Part shown: in pieces, positions 1-8,030 of the stretch
How positions within the stretch are numbered: the first letter of the stretch is position 1
Layout of the letters: every line of letters starts with the position of its first letter
Source of the DNA: Pseudomonadaceae bacterium
GTDB lineage: Bacteria; Pseudomonadota; Gammaproteobacteria; Pseudomonadales; Pseudomonadaceae
DNA: 64,000 nucleotides
NCBI GenBank assembly: GCA_900766265.1
Contig: CAAFUS010000006.1
Span: forward strand, 630,150 to 694,149
Direction of reading: 5' to 3'
Translations under genes and position numbers: made by a program
The notes under the pieces: generated by a model
The model's database searches: none
Told to the model about the DNA's origin: nothing
The model's input: the letters and a program-made list of their open reading frames with translations, nothing else

Positions 1-763
1 CTGGGCGCTGGTCCTTACCTTAATCGTCGGCACCCTCGGCGGCGCGGCCTGGGCAGGCCTGTGCGCCTGGCTGAAGACCGCCTTCAACGCCAACGAGATC
101 CTGACCAGCATCATGCTCAACTACATCGCGTTGAACCTGTTGCTGTTCTTCGTCCATGGACCGCTAAAGGACCCGGAAGGCTACAACTTTCCCGAGTCGG
201 CGATGTTCGGCGATGCCACCCGCCTGCCGCAGATCGTGGAGGATTTGCGGGTACACGGCGGTCTCTATTTCGCCCTGCTGGCCCTGGTGGTCGTGTGGGT
301 GCTGCTGCAACGCAGCTTCCTGGGCTTCCAGATCAAGGTGCTGGGGCTGGATCGGCGCGCGGCGGGCTTCGTCGGTTTTCGCGATAAGAAGCTGGTCTGG
401 ATCGCGCTGCTGATCAGCGGTGCGCTGGCGGGCCTGGCCGGTGTCGCCGAAGTCACCGGACCGATCGGCCAGCTCGTGCCGCAGGTCTCTCCCGGTTATG
501 GCTACGCGGCGATCACCGTGGCCTTTCTCGGACGCCTCAACCCCATCGGCATCGTCTTCGCCAGCCTGCTGATGGCGCTGCTCTACCTGGGCGGGGAAAA
601 CGCGCAGATGGCGGCGAACCTGCCGCAATCGATCACCCAGCTGTTCCAGGGCATGGTGCTGTTCTTCCTGCTGGCCTGCGACGTGCTGATCCTGTATCGG
701 CCGCGCCTCGGGCGGAGCCGGAAACCAAAAGCCGAACCCCTGAAGCCAGCGGTGCAGCCATGA
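1..763 (+). CDS. ABC transporter permease, BMP/nucleoside importer family (5' truncated)
   Basis: This is the C-terminal part of an inner-membrane permease; the reading frame is already open at base 2, so the start lies to the left. The motif NEILTSIMLNY near bases 92-124 and the run of hydrophobic segments are typical of the BPD_transp_2 permeases that work with BMP-type (PnrA/Med-like) substrate-binding proteins. The tail after the last membrane segment is short and basic, ending KPKAEPLKPAVQP. A second permease follows 80 bases later and a BMP binding protein lies at 4241-5323, so this is one half of the membrane channel of a purine or nucleoside importer. The ATPase is not in the window. 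The family is confident; the substrate is inferred from the purine catabolic genes around it. Confidence 0.88.
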   Translation, partial: WALVLTLIVGTLGGAAWAGLCAWLKTAFNANEILTSIMLNYIALNLLLFFVHGPLKDPEGYNFPESAMFGDATRLPQIVEDLRVHGGLYFALLALVVVWVLLQRSFLGFQIKVLGLDRRAAGFVGFRDKKLVWIALLISGALAGLAGVAEVTGPIGQLVPQVSPGYGYAAITVAFLGRLNPIGIVFASLLMALLYLGGENAQMAANLPQSITQLFQGMVLFFLLACDVLILYRPRLGRSRKPKAEPLKPAVQP

Positions 764-803
764 ACGCCGCGACTCGCTCCGCCCGTGCCGTTGCCGCTTT
801 CAC

Positions 804-831
804 TTTCAGCTTCCAGCTTCTGGCTTCCCGC
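804..831. repeat. Degenerate heptamer tandem repeat
   Basis: Four consecutive 7-base units read TTTCAGC, TTCCAGC, TTCTGGC and TTCCCGC. They share a TTyynGC pattern and end just before the ribosome-binding site of the second permease gene (taaggaac). No function is evident. Confidence 0.5.
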
Positions 832-843
832 TAAGGAACACCC

Positions 844-1770
844 ATGGACATCGATCTGCTGACCAACATTTTCTACGCGATGATCCGCACCGGCACTCCG
901 CTGCTGCTGGTCGCCCTCGGTGAGCTCGTCTGCGAGAAGAGTGGCGTGCTCAATCTTGGCCAGGAAGGCATGATGCTGTTCGGCGCGGTGATCGGCTTCA
1001 TGGTCGCCTACGCCAGCGGCAACCTCTGGCTGGGGGTGGTCTTCGCCTGCCTGGCGGGGGTGCTGCTGTCGCTGCTGTTCGCCCTGGTGGCGCTCGGTTT
1101 CAACGCCAATCAGGTGGCGACGGGCCTGGCGCTGACGATCTTCGGCGTCGGGCTCTCCTCCTTCGTCGGTGCGTCCTGGGTCGGCAAACCATTGAGTGGT
1201 TTCGAGCCCATCGCCCTGCCGCTGTTGAGCGAGATTCCGCTGATTGGTCGCATGCTGTTCGCCCAGGACCTGCTGGTGTACCTCTCGTTCGCTCTGTTCG
1301 GACTCGTCGCCTGGGTGCTGCTCAAGAGCCGCATCGGCCTGATCATCCAGGCCGTAGGCGAGAACCCCAACGCTGCTAGCGCCATGGGTCTGCCGGTACT
1401 GCGCGTGCGCACGCTGGCAGTTATGTTCGGGGGCGCCATGGCCGGGCTGGCGGGCGGCTATATGTCGCTGGCCTATACACCGATGTGGGCGGAGAACATG
1501 ACCGCCGGGCGCGGCTGGATCGCTCTCGCCCTGGTGGTGTTCGCCAGCTGGCGGGTCAGCCGCGTGCTGCTCGGTGCCTACCTGTTCGGCCTGGCGAGCA
1601 TTCTTCACCTGGTCGCCCAGGGCATCGGCCTGGCGATTCCCGGCAACCTGCTGGCAATGCTGCCGTACGTGGCGACCATCGTCGTGCTGGTGCTGCTCTC
1701 TCGCGACGCCGTACGCACCCGCCTGTATGCGCCGGCATCACTCGGGCAGCCCTGGCAGCCGGGGCATTGA
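844..1770 (+). CDS. ABC transporter permease 2, BMP/nucleoside importer family
   Basis: A 308-residue multi-spanning inner-membrane protein of the BPD_transp_2 family, partner of the truncated permease upstream. Features include an N-terminal helix, the LGELVCEKSGVLNLGQEGMM segment typical of this second permease type (residues about 27-46), and GENPNAASAMGL near residue 178, the cytoplasmic loop expected to contact the ATPase. The start at 844 is supported by the ribosome-binding site AAGGAAC ending three bases before ATG. The gene probably belongs to the same operon as the upstream permease and forms a heterodimeric channel for purines or nucleosides. Substrate assignment is by context only. 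Confidence 0.9.
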   Translation: MDIDLLTNIFYAMIRTGTPLLLVALGELVCEKSGVLNLGQEGMMLFGAVIGFMVAYASGNLWLGVVFACLAGVLLSLLFALVALGFNANQVATGLALTIFGVGLSSFVGASWVGKPLSGFEPIALPLLSEIPLIGRMLFAQDLLVYLSFALFGLVAWVLLKSRIGLIIQAVGENPNAASAMGLPVLRVRTLAVMFGGAMAGLAGGYMSLAYTPMWAENMTAGRGWIALALVVFASWRVSRVLLGAYLFGLASILHLVAQGIGLAIPGNLLAMLPYVATIVVLVLLSRDAVRTRLYAPASLGQPWQPGH

Positions 1771-1877
1771 GGCAACCGCGGCCGGCTGCCTCCCTTTATC
1801 GCTCGCCGCGTGCGATGAGTCATGAGCACCGGCGCCAGGTCCGCTATGCTCTCGGCACCTCATGACTTGCGGAGACA

Positions 1878-2564
1878 ATGATGTCCAATACCGTTCTCAT
1901 CATCGGTGCATCTCGCGGCCTTGGCCTGGGCTTGGCCAGGCAGTTTTCTGAGGAAGGTTGGCAGGTGATCGCCACCGTCCGTGACCCGCATCGCGCCGAA
2001 GCGCTGGGTAGTATTCCCGGCATACGCATCGAGGCGCTGGAGCTTACCGACCCGATCAGCGTCGACGCCCTGGCCGCCGCCCTACAAGGCGTGACCCTCG
2101 ATGTGCTGTTCGTCAACGCCGGTATCAATGCCAGGCCGGACCTGACGGTTGCCAACGCCCAACCGGACGAGGTCAGCCAGCTGATGTTCACCAACGCGGT
2201 AGCGCCCGTGCGACTGGCCGAGCGGTTGTTGCCACTGCTCGATACCCAGCGAGGGGTGATCACCTTCATGACGTCAGCCATGGGCAGCCTCGAGACCGGG
2301 CCTGGAACGGGCCTACCGCTTTATGGTGCAAGCAAGGCCGCACTTAATCACCTGACCCGCACCTTTGTCGGAGCCTTGGGCCAAGACACTGGCCTGACCG
2401 TCGTGTCGATGCACCCAGGCTGGGTGAAGACCGACATGGGCGGTGATCAGGCCCCGCTCGATGTGAAGACCAGCTGCCGGGGCATGGTCGCGCAGGTGAC
2501 CCAAGCGGCGGGTCGAAGGGATCATCGCTTCATCGATTACAGCGGCAAAACGTTGCCCTGGTAG
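1878..2564 (+). CDS. SDR family NAD(P)-dependent oxidoreductase
   Basis: A 228-residue short-chain dehydrogenase/reductase. The Rossmann dinucleotide site GASRGLGLG is at residues 10-18, NAG at 80-82, the catalytic Ser at about 133 (FMTSAMG) and YxxxK at Y149/K153. Length fits classical short SDRs of the C-factor/YciK-like type. The ribosome-binding site GGAGAC lies just before ATGATG; 1881 is the alternative start. It sits between the importer permeases and 8-oxoguanine deaminase, separated from the former by 107 bases, so it may be a separate unit. The substrate is not predictable; a role in purine use is only suggested by location. Confidence 0.85.
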   Translation: MMSNTVLIIGASRGLGLGLARQFSEEGWQVIATVRDPHRAEALGSIPGIRIEALELTDPISVDALAAALQGVTLDVLFVNAGINARPDLTVANAQPDEVSQLMFTNAVAPVRLAERLLPLLDTQRGVITFMTSAMGSLETGPGTGLPLYGASKAALNHLTRTFVGALGQDTGLTVVSMHPGWVKTDMGGDQAPLDVKTSCRGMVAQVTQAAGRRDHRFIDYSGKTLPW

Positions 2565-2581
2565 CCGGAGCTCACCATCCC

Positions 2582-2603
2582 GGCCTCCCCCACGAGGGAG
2601 GCC
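2582..2603. repeat. Strong GC hairpin after the SDR gene
   Basis: GGCCTCCC and GGGAGGCC form a perfect 8-bp stem with a 6-base loop, starting 18 bases after the SDR stop codon. No T-tract follows, so it is at best a Rho-dependent or transcript-stabilising hairpin. Confidence 0.5.
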
Positions 2604-2672
2604 CCCTGGATCAGCAGACAGGGCATAACTGAGCTGGCTCACTCTGAACCCACTTTTCAGGAGAAGCCGGCC

Positions 2673-4028
2673 ATGCCTGCAAACCGTCTCTGGCTCAAGA
2701 ATCCCCTCGCGCTGTTCACCGCCACCGAGCATCAAGCCCCGGGTGGGCTGGTGATCGAGGATGGGCTGATCGTCGAGCTGCTCGACATGGGTCAGCACCC
2801 CGCACACCCAGTCGACTCCACCTTCGACGCCAGCGCCCACGTGGTCCTGCCCGGGCTGATCAACACCCATCACCACTTCTACCAGACCCTGACCCGAGCC
2901 TGGGCGCCGGTGGTCAACCAGCCGCTGTTCCCCTGGCTCAAGACCCTCTACCCGGTCTGGGCGCGACTGACCCCGGAGAAGCTCGCGCTGGCCAGCAAGG
3001 TGGCCCTGGCCGAGCTGCTGCTGTCGGGCTGTACCACGGCGGCCGATCACCATTACCTGTTCCCCGACGGCCTGGAGGAGGCCATCGACGTCCAGGTCCA
3101 GGCGGTGCGCGAACTGGGCATGCGCGCGATGCTGAGCCGCGGCTCGATGAGTCTCGGCGAAGCGGACGGCGGCCTGCCGCCCCAACAGACGGTGCAGCAG
3201 GCCGAGATGATCCTCGCCGACAGCGAACGGCTGATCGCCCGCTACCACGAGCGCGGCGCCGGTGCGCAGGTCCAGATCGCGCTGGCGCCCTGCTCGCCCT
3301 TTTCGGTAACGCCCGAAATCATGCGTGCAAGCGCCGCGCTGGCCGAGCAGCATGAGGTGCGCCTGCACACCCACCTGGCCGAGACGCTGGATGAAGAAGC
3401 CTTCTGCCTCCAGCGTTTCGGACTGCGCACCGTCGACTACCTGGACAGTGTCGGCTGGCTCGGGCCGCGCACCTGGCTGGCCCATGGCATTCACTTCAAC
3501 GAGGAAGAGATCGCCCGCCTTGGCGCGGCCGGCACCGGCATCTGCCATTGCCCAAGCTCCAACATGCGCCTGGCGTCCGGCATCTGCCCGACCCTGGAGC
3601 TGGAGGCTGCCGGCGCGGTGATTGGCCTCGGTGTGGACGGCTCGGCTTCCAACGACGCCTCCAACATGATCCTCGAAGCCCGCCAGGCGTTGTACCTGCA
3701 ACGTCTGCGTTACGGCGCCGAGCGGATCACCCCGGAGCTGGCGCTCGGCTGGGCCACCCGCGGCTCGGCACGCCTGCTCGGACGCAGCGACATCGGCCAG
3801 CTCGCCGTCGGCAAGCAGGCGGATCTCGCGCTGTTCAGCCTCGATGCCCTGCGCTTCTCGGGTAGCCACGATCCGCTCTCGGCGCTGCTGCTGTGCGGGG
3901 CCGATCGAGCCGACCGGGTGATGATCGGCGGGCAATGGCGGGTCGTCGACGGCGAGATCGAAGGGCTGGACGTGCGCGGCCTGATCGCCGATCACCGACA
4001 GGCCGCCGCGCAGCTGATCGCCGGCTGA
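2673..4028 (+). CDS. 8-oxoguanine deaminase (amidohydrolase superfamily)
   Basis: A 451-residue cytosolic Zn amidohydrolase predicted to deaminate 8-oxoguanine to urate. The first metal motif PGLINTHHHF carries H66 and H68. HTHLAET (about 235-241), LAHGIHFNEEEI (about 271) and the metal Asp in GVDGSASND follow. The segment CPSSNMRLASGI and the overall pattern match the Pseudomonas 8-oxoguanine deaminase (PA0142 type, EC 3.5.4.32) better than classical GuaD, which is separately encoded at 11490. The ribosome-binding site AGGAG lies about 9 bases before ATG. Producing urate directly, the enzyme would feed the puuD/hiuH branch in this window. Substrate assignment rests on recognised family likeness; some other TRZ/ATZ-type hydrolase is the alternative. 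Confidence 0.82.
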   Translation: MPANRLWLKNPLALFTATEHQAPGGLVIEDGLIVELLDMGQHPAHPVDSTFDASAHVVLPGLINTHHHFYQTLTRAWAPVVNQPLFPWLKTLYPVWARLTPEKLALASKVALAELLLSGCTTAADHHYLFPDGLEEAIDVQVQAVRELGMRAMLSRGSMSLGEADGGLPPQQTVQQAEMILADSERLIARYHERGAGAQVQIALAPCSPFSVTPEIMRASAALAEQHEVRLHTHLAETLDEEAFCLQRFGLRTVDYLDSVGWLGPRTWLAHGIHFNEEEIARLGAAGTGICHCPSSNMRLASGICPTLELEAAGAVIGLGVDGSASNDASNMILEARQALYLQRLRYGAERITPELALGWATRGSARLLGRSDIGQLAVGKQADLALFSLDALRFSGSHDPLSALLLCGADRADRVMIGGQWRVVDGEIEGLDVRGLIADHRQAAAQLIAG

Positions 4029-4127
4029 CCTCGTCCGCGCATCCGTCGCCGTTGCGCCGTACAATCTGCACCCTTTTGCAGCATACACCGGTGAAACCGC
4101 ACCAGCGGGAATCGCCGGGAGCCTGTT

Positions 4128-4152
4128 CGGTGGCCGGGTAGCGCGGCCACCG
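4128..4152. repeat. 9-bp perfect hairpin upstream of BMP operator
   Basis: CGGTGGCCG and CGGCCACCG form a perfect stem around a 7-base loop, ending five bases before the RutR-like palindrome. There is no T-tract directly after it. It could end or stabilise the upstream deaminase transcript. Confidence 0.5.
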
Positions 4153-4156
4153 GATT

Positions 4157-4176
4157 AACTGTCCAGTTGGTCAGTT
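4157..4176. promoter_or_regulatory. RutR-like operator upstream of BMP binding-protein gene
   Basis: The 20-base near-palindrome AACTGTCCAGTTGGTCAGTT has inverted arms AACTG-CC and GG-CAGTT. It resembles the known RutR consensus TTGACCA-N2-TGGTCAA (arms cTGtCCA and TGGTCAg) with identical spacing. A RutR-like TetR protein is encoded at 20018, making it a candidate ligand. The site lies 64 bases before the BMP start. Confidence 0.55.
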
Positions 4177-4240
4177 TTTTGCAACGAAGCGATGCCACCC
4201 AGGCCCTAGATAGAAGAGACCAACAGGAGCGTCATCTGCC

Positions 4241-5323
4241 ATGCAGACCAAAAACCGAAAAAACCTGCTGCGCACCCTAGCTGCAGCCATCGGCTTCAGC
4301 GTCACCCTCGGCGCTTCGGCAGCCGACCCGCTGAAGGTGGGTTTCGTCTATATCGGGCCGATCGGCGACCACGGCTGGACCTACCAGCATGAGCAGGGCC
4401 GCAAATACATGGTCGAGAAGCTCGGTGACAAGGTCGAGACCAGTTTCGTGGAGAACGTTCCCGAAGGTGCCGACGCCGAGCGCGTGATCCGCAACATGGC
4501 CAAGGGCGGCTACGATCTGATCTTCACCACCTCGTTCGGCTACATGAACCCCACGCTCAAGGTCGCCAAGCAGTTTCCCAAGGTGACCTTCGAGCACGCC
4601 ACCGGCTACAAGCAGGACAAGAACGTCGGCACTTACCTGTCGCGTTCCTATGAGGGCCGCTACGTCGGGGGTTTCCTCGCCGCGAAGATGACCAAGACCA
4701 AGAAGATTGGTTACGTCGCCTCCTTCCCCATCCCCGAAGTGATCCGCGACATCAACGCCATCCAGCTGGCGCTGGACAAGTACAACCCCGGCACCGAGAT
4801 CCGTGTGGTCTGGGTCAACACCTGGTTCGACCCGGGCAAGGAAGCCGATGCCGCCAACGCGCTAATCGACCAGGGCGTGGACGTGATCTTCCAGCACACC
4901 GACAGCCCGGCACCGATCCAGGCCGCCGAGCGCCGCGGCGTCTATTCGGTGGGTTACGCTTCGGACATGGCCCACTTCGGACCCAAGGCCGTGCTGACGT
5001 CCATCGTCAATGACTGGGGCCCGCACTACACCAAGTCCGCCGAAGCGGTGATGGCCGGCACCTGGAAGTCCGACGATTTCTGGGGCGGTCTGGCTGAAGA
5101 CACCATCAGCCTGCCGATCAGCGACCTGGTACCGGCCGAGGTGAAGACCGAGGCAGAAGCGCTGATCGCCAGCATCCGCAGCGGCGAGTTCCATCCCTTC
5201 ACCGGTCCGATCGTGGACCAGGCGGGTACCGTGCGCATCCCTGAAGGCCAGAGCGCGACCACCAAGGAGCTGGCCTCGATGAACTACTACGTTCAGGGCA
5301 TCAAGGCCGACATTCCCAAATAA
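4241..5323 (+). CDS. BMP family ABC transporter substrate-binding protein
   Basis: A 360-residue periplasmic binding protein of the BMP/PnrA (Med) family. An N-terminal signal peptide with basic start and hydrophobic core ends GASA-AD near residue 28. The mature start LKVGFVYIGPIGDHGWTY is the family hallmark for purine nucleoside and purine binding. An AGGAGCG ribosome-binding site lies about 8 bases before ATG. It should deliver substrate to the permeases at 1-1770, although it is transcribed separately behind its own operator at 4157. Substrate (purine base, nucleoside, or pyrimidine given the RutR-like site) cannot be fixed from sequence. Confidence 0.9.
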   Translation: MQTKNRKNLLRTLAAAIGFSVTLGASAADPLKVGFVYIGPIGDHGWTYQHEQGRKYMVEKLGDKVETSFVENVPEGADAERVIRNMAKGGYDLIFTTSFGYMNPTLKVAKQFPKVTFEHATGYKQDKNVGTYLSRSYEGRYVGGFLAAKMTKTKKIGYVASFPIPEVIRDINAIQLALDKYNPGTEIRVVWVNTWFDPGKEADAANALIDQGVDVIFQHTDSPAPIQAAERRGVYSVGYASDMAHFGPKAVLTSIVNDWGPHYTKSAEAVMAGTWKSDDFWGGLAEDTISLPISDLVPAEVKTEAEALIASIRSGEFHPFTGPIVDQAGTVRIPEGQSATTKELASMNYYVQGIKADIPK

Positions 5324-5432
5324 GACCGCAGGAGCGTGCCTTGTGTGCACGGCGCCCCTCTCCTTGGACAGGGGCTTTCCTGAACGGCCGCGATGGCGGT
5401 TGCCAGCGGCCAACGCTTCAGAGACCAGCACC

Positions 5433-6404
5433 ATGAACCAGTTGCCCATCTTCGACATCGCCCCGCTCTACCGTGCGGACCCGGGCGGACACCTGGACGT
5501 CGCCCGTCAGATCGACCATGCCTGCCGGGAGTGGGGTTTCTTCTATATCGAGGGCCACCCCATCAGCGCCGAGCGTCTCGCGACGCTGACAGATTACGCG
5601 CGCCGCTTCTTCGCCCAGAGCGCCGAGGAAAAGCTGCGCATCGACATCACCAAGAGCCGCCACCACCGCGGTTACGGTGCCATCGCCACCGAACAGCTCG
5701 ACCCGAGCCGCCCGAGCGATCTGAAGGAAACCTTCGACATGGGTTTCCACATGCCGTCCGATCACCCCGACGTGCTCGCCGGCAAACCGCTACGCGGCCC
5801 CAACCGCCATCCCGACATGGATGGCTGGCAGACGCTCATGGAAGGCCACTACCGGGACATGCAGGATCTGGCCTGTACTCTGCTGCGCGCCATCGCGCTG
5901 GCGCTGGGGATCGAGCGGGACTTCTTCGACAAGCGCTTCGTCGAGCCCATCAGCGTGTTCCGCATGATCCATTATCCGCCGCGCAACACCGCCAGCAGCG
6001 CAGACCAGCAAGGTGCAGGTGCGCATACCGACTACGGCTGCATCACCCTGCTCCACCAAGACCAGGCCGGCGGGTTGCAGGTGCAGAACGTGCGTGGCGA
6101 GTGGATCGACGCGCCGCCCATCGAAGGCACCTATGTCGTCAACATCGGCGACATGATGGCGCGCTGGTCCAACGACCGTTACAAGTCGACGCCGCATCGG
6201 GTGGTCAGCCCGCTGGGCGTGGACCGCTATTCGATGCCGTTCTTCGCCGAGCCGCACCCCGATACCGAGATCAGCTGCCTGCCTGGCTGTCACGACGCGC
6301 ATAACCCGCCGCGCTATGCCAGCACCACCTGCAGCGCCTACATGCTCTCACGCTTCGCCGAAACCTACGCCTATCGGCGCACCGAACAACCGCTGGCACT
6401 CTGA
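5433..6404 (+). CDS. 2-oxoglutarate/Fe(II)-dependent oxygenase, isopenicillin N synthase family
   Basis: A 323-residue cytosolic non-haem iron oxygenase. The N-terminal DIOX_N part (LPIFDIAPLYR) precedes the jelly-roll core. The iron facial triad is visible as H198-x-D200 (GAHTDYG) and H255 (STPHRVV), and the 2-oxoglutarate-binding R-x-S is in DRYSMPFF. The ATG at 5433 is preferred because homologs of the family start with a short MxxLPxxD sequence; an upstream in-frame ATG at 5343 would add 30 residues of low-complexity sequence. It lies between the BMP gene and xdhA, so it may oxidise a purine or related compound, but this is inference. It is not the TauD-type xanthine dioxygenase XanA. Confidence 0.85.
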   Translation: MNQLPIFDIAPLYRADPGGHLDVARQIDHACREWGFFYIEGHPISAERLATLTDYARRFFAQSAEEKLRIDITKSRHHRGYGAIATEQLDPSRPSDLKETFDMGFHMPSDHPDVLAGKPLRGPNRHPDMDGWQTLMEGHYRDMQDLACTLLRAIALALGIERDFFDKRFVEPISVFRMIHYPPRNTASSADQQGAGAHTDYGCITLLHQDQAGGLQVQNVRGEWIDAPPIEGTYVVNIGDMMARWSNDRYKSTPHRVVSPLGVDRYSMPFFAEPHPDTEISCLPGCHDAHNPPRYASTTCSAYMLSRFAETYAYRRTEQPLAL

Positions 6405-6483
6405 GCCAAAATCCCTGTTGAGCCTGTTCCTCGGCCGGGCGAGCAATCGCCCCGGCCGTCCACGGCCAGGCACGGACGCCAAC

Positions 6484-6499
6484 CTGACTTTGAAGTCAG
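6484..6499. promoter_or_regulatory. Palindromic operator candidate 1 upstream of xdhA
   Basis: CTGACTTTGAAGTCAG has perfect 7-base arms around TG. A related site follows 22 bases downstream (centre to centre), about two helical turns, suggesting cooperative binding of a dimeric repressor or activator. Confidence 0.55.
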
Positions 6500-6505
6500 A
6501 AATAA

Positions 6506-6521
6506 TTGACCCCAAAGTCAG
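6506..6521. promoter_or_regulatory. Palindromic operator candidate 2 upstream of xdhA
   Basis: TTGACCCCAAAGTCAG shares the outer TGAC/GTCA arms of site 1. Its left arm is the -35 element of the predicted xdhA promoter, so occupancy would block RNA polymerase. Confidence 0.55.
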
Positions 6522-6534
6522 CCATCACTAGATT
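6506..6534 (+). promoter_or_regulatory. Sigma-70 promoter for xdhABC
   Basis: TTGACC (6506-6511) and TAGATT (6529-6534) are separated by exactly 17 bases, 41 bases before the GTG start of xdhA. The -35 lies inside operator candidate 2. Confidence 0.6.
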
Positions 6535-6575
6535 CGCTGCAAGCGAGCCAGAAAGAGCAGCACCGAGGAGGCCTT

Positions 6576-8030
6576 GTGATCCAGTTTTTACTCAACCGAG
6601 CACTGCGCAGCGAGCAGTCGCTGGACCCCAACACTACGGTGCTGAACTACCTTCGCGAACGGCTGGGCAAGACCGGCACCAAGGAAGGCTGCGCCTCGGG
6701 CGACTGCGGCGCCTGCACCGTGGTGGTGGCCGAATTGACCGGCCCGGACGGCGCCGAACGCCTGCGCTACCGCACGCTCAACGCCTGCCTGACCTTCGTC
6801 CCGGCGCTGCACGGCAAGCAGCTGATCACCGTCGAAGACCTCAAACACCAGGGCCGACTGCACAGCGTCCAGCAGGCGATGGTCGACTGCCACGGCTCAC
6901 AGTGCGGGTTCTGCACTCCCGGTTTCGTGATGAGCCTGTTCGCCCTGCAGAAGGCGCAGCGCAGCGGTTACGACAAGGCCGCTGCCCATGAGGCGCTCGC
7001 CGGAAACCTCTGCCGGTGCACCGGCTACCGGCCGATCCTCTCCGCCGCCGAGCAGGCGTGCAGCCAGGCACAGCCGGACCCGTTCGATGCTCACGAAGCC
7101 GAAACCATCGCCCAGCTCAAGGCCATCGCCCCTCGCGAGACCGCAGCCCTGGAAGCCGGCGGCAACCGCTGCCTATCGCCCTTGACGGTTGCCGATCTGG
7201 CCGAACTCTACAGCGCCAACCCCGACGCCCGCCTGCTCGCCGGTGGCACCGATCTGGCTTTGGAGGTGACCCAGCTGCACCGTACCCTGCCGGTGATGAT
7301 CCACGTCGGCCACATCACCGAGATGAAAGCCATAGAGGTCGGCGCCAAGCAGATCGAGATCGGCGCCGCCGCCCCGCTGACCGACTGCTACGAAGCGCTG
7401 GCCCACGACTACCCCGATTTCGGCGAATTGCTGCAGCGCTTCGCCTCGCTGCAGATCCGCAACCAGGGCACGCTGGGCGGCAACATTGACAATGCTTCGC
7501 CGATTGGCGACTCGCCTCCCCTGCTGATCGCCCTCGGCGCGCAACTGGTGCTGCGCCAGGGCGACCGGCGCCGCACGCTGGCCCTGGAAGACTATTTCAT
7601 CGACTACCGGGTGACCGCGCGCCAGAGCGGCGAATTCATCGAGAAGATCATCGTGCCGCGACCGCGAGCCGCCCAGACGCTGCGCGCCTACAAGGTCTCC
7701 AAGCGCCTGGACGATGACATCTCCGCCGTCTGCGCAGCCTTCGCGCTGACGCTGGAAAACGGACGGGTCAGCCAGGCGCGGGTCGCCTTCGGCGGCATGG
7801 CGGCGATTCCCAAGCGCGCCCAGGCGTGCGAACAGGCGCTGCAGGGAAACCCTTTCGACCCCGACGTGATCGAGCGCGCCTGCACGGCCCTGGCCGATGA
7901 CTTCACACCGCTGACCGACTTTCGCGCCAGCCGCGAGTACCGTCTGCTGGTGGCCCAGAACCTGCTGCGCAAGTGCTTCCACGAAGCGCAGCCGCACAGC
8001 TACGAGACCCGGGTGACCGCCTATGCATAG
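6576..8030 (+). CDS. xdhA: Xanthine dehydrogenase small subunit (2Fe-2S and FAD)
   Basis: A 484-residue subunit that passes electrons from the molybdenum site in XdhB to FAD and NAD+. The first [2Fe-2S] cluster is ligated by C39, C44, C47 and C71, the second by C110, C113, C146 and C148 (CGFCTPG and CRCTGYRP). The FAD domain follows, with LLAGGTDLA near residue 216 and TLGGNIDNASPIGD near 300. It starts with GTG behind the strong GAGGAGG ribosome-binding site at 6565-6572. The last bases overlap the start of xdhB by 8, so translation is coupled. Cytosolic; oxidises hypoxanthine and xanthine to urate. Confidence 0.96.
   Translation: MIQFLLNRALRSEQSLDPNTTVLNYLRERLGKTGTKEGCASGDCGACTVVVAELTGPDGAERLRYRTLNACLTFVPALHGKQLITVEDLKHQGRLHSVQQAMVDCHGSQCGFCTPGFVMSLFALQKAQRSGYDKAAAHEALAGNLCRCTGYRPILSAAEQACSQAQPDPFDAHEAETIAQLKAIAPRETAALEAGGNRCLSPLTVADLAELYSANPDARLLAGGTDLALEVTQLHRTLPVMIHVGHITEMKAIEVGAKQIEIGAAAPLTDCYEALAHDYPDFGELLQRFASLQIRNQGTLGGNIDNASPIGDSPPLLIALGAQLVLRQGDRRRTLALEDYFIDYRVTARQSGEFIEKIIVPRPRAAQTLRAYKVSKRLDDDISAVCAAFALTLENGRVSQARVAFGGMAAIPKRAQACEQALQGNPFDPDVIERACTALADDFTPLTDFRASREYRLLVAQNLLRKCFHEAQPHSYETRVTAYA

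Noticed and set aside
2313..4088. A 591-codon open frame opposite 8-oxoguanine deaminase.
   Set aside because: Shadow frame with no recognisable domain; the plus strand encodes the amidohydrolase.
5343..5432. Upstream in-frame ATG for the 2-oxoglutarate oxygenase.
   Set aside because: It adds low-complexity sequence not typical of the family, and the start at 5433 begins exactly with the conserved N-terminal strand.
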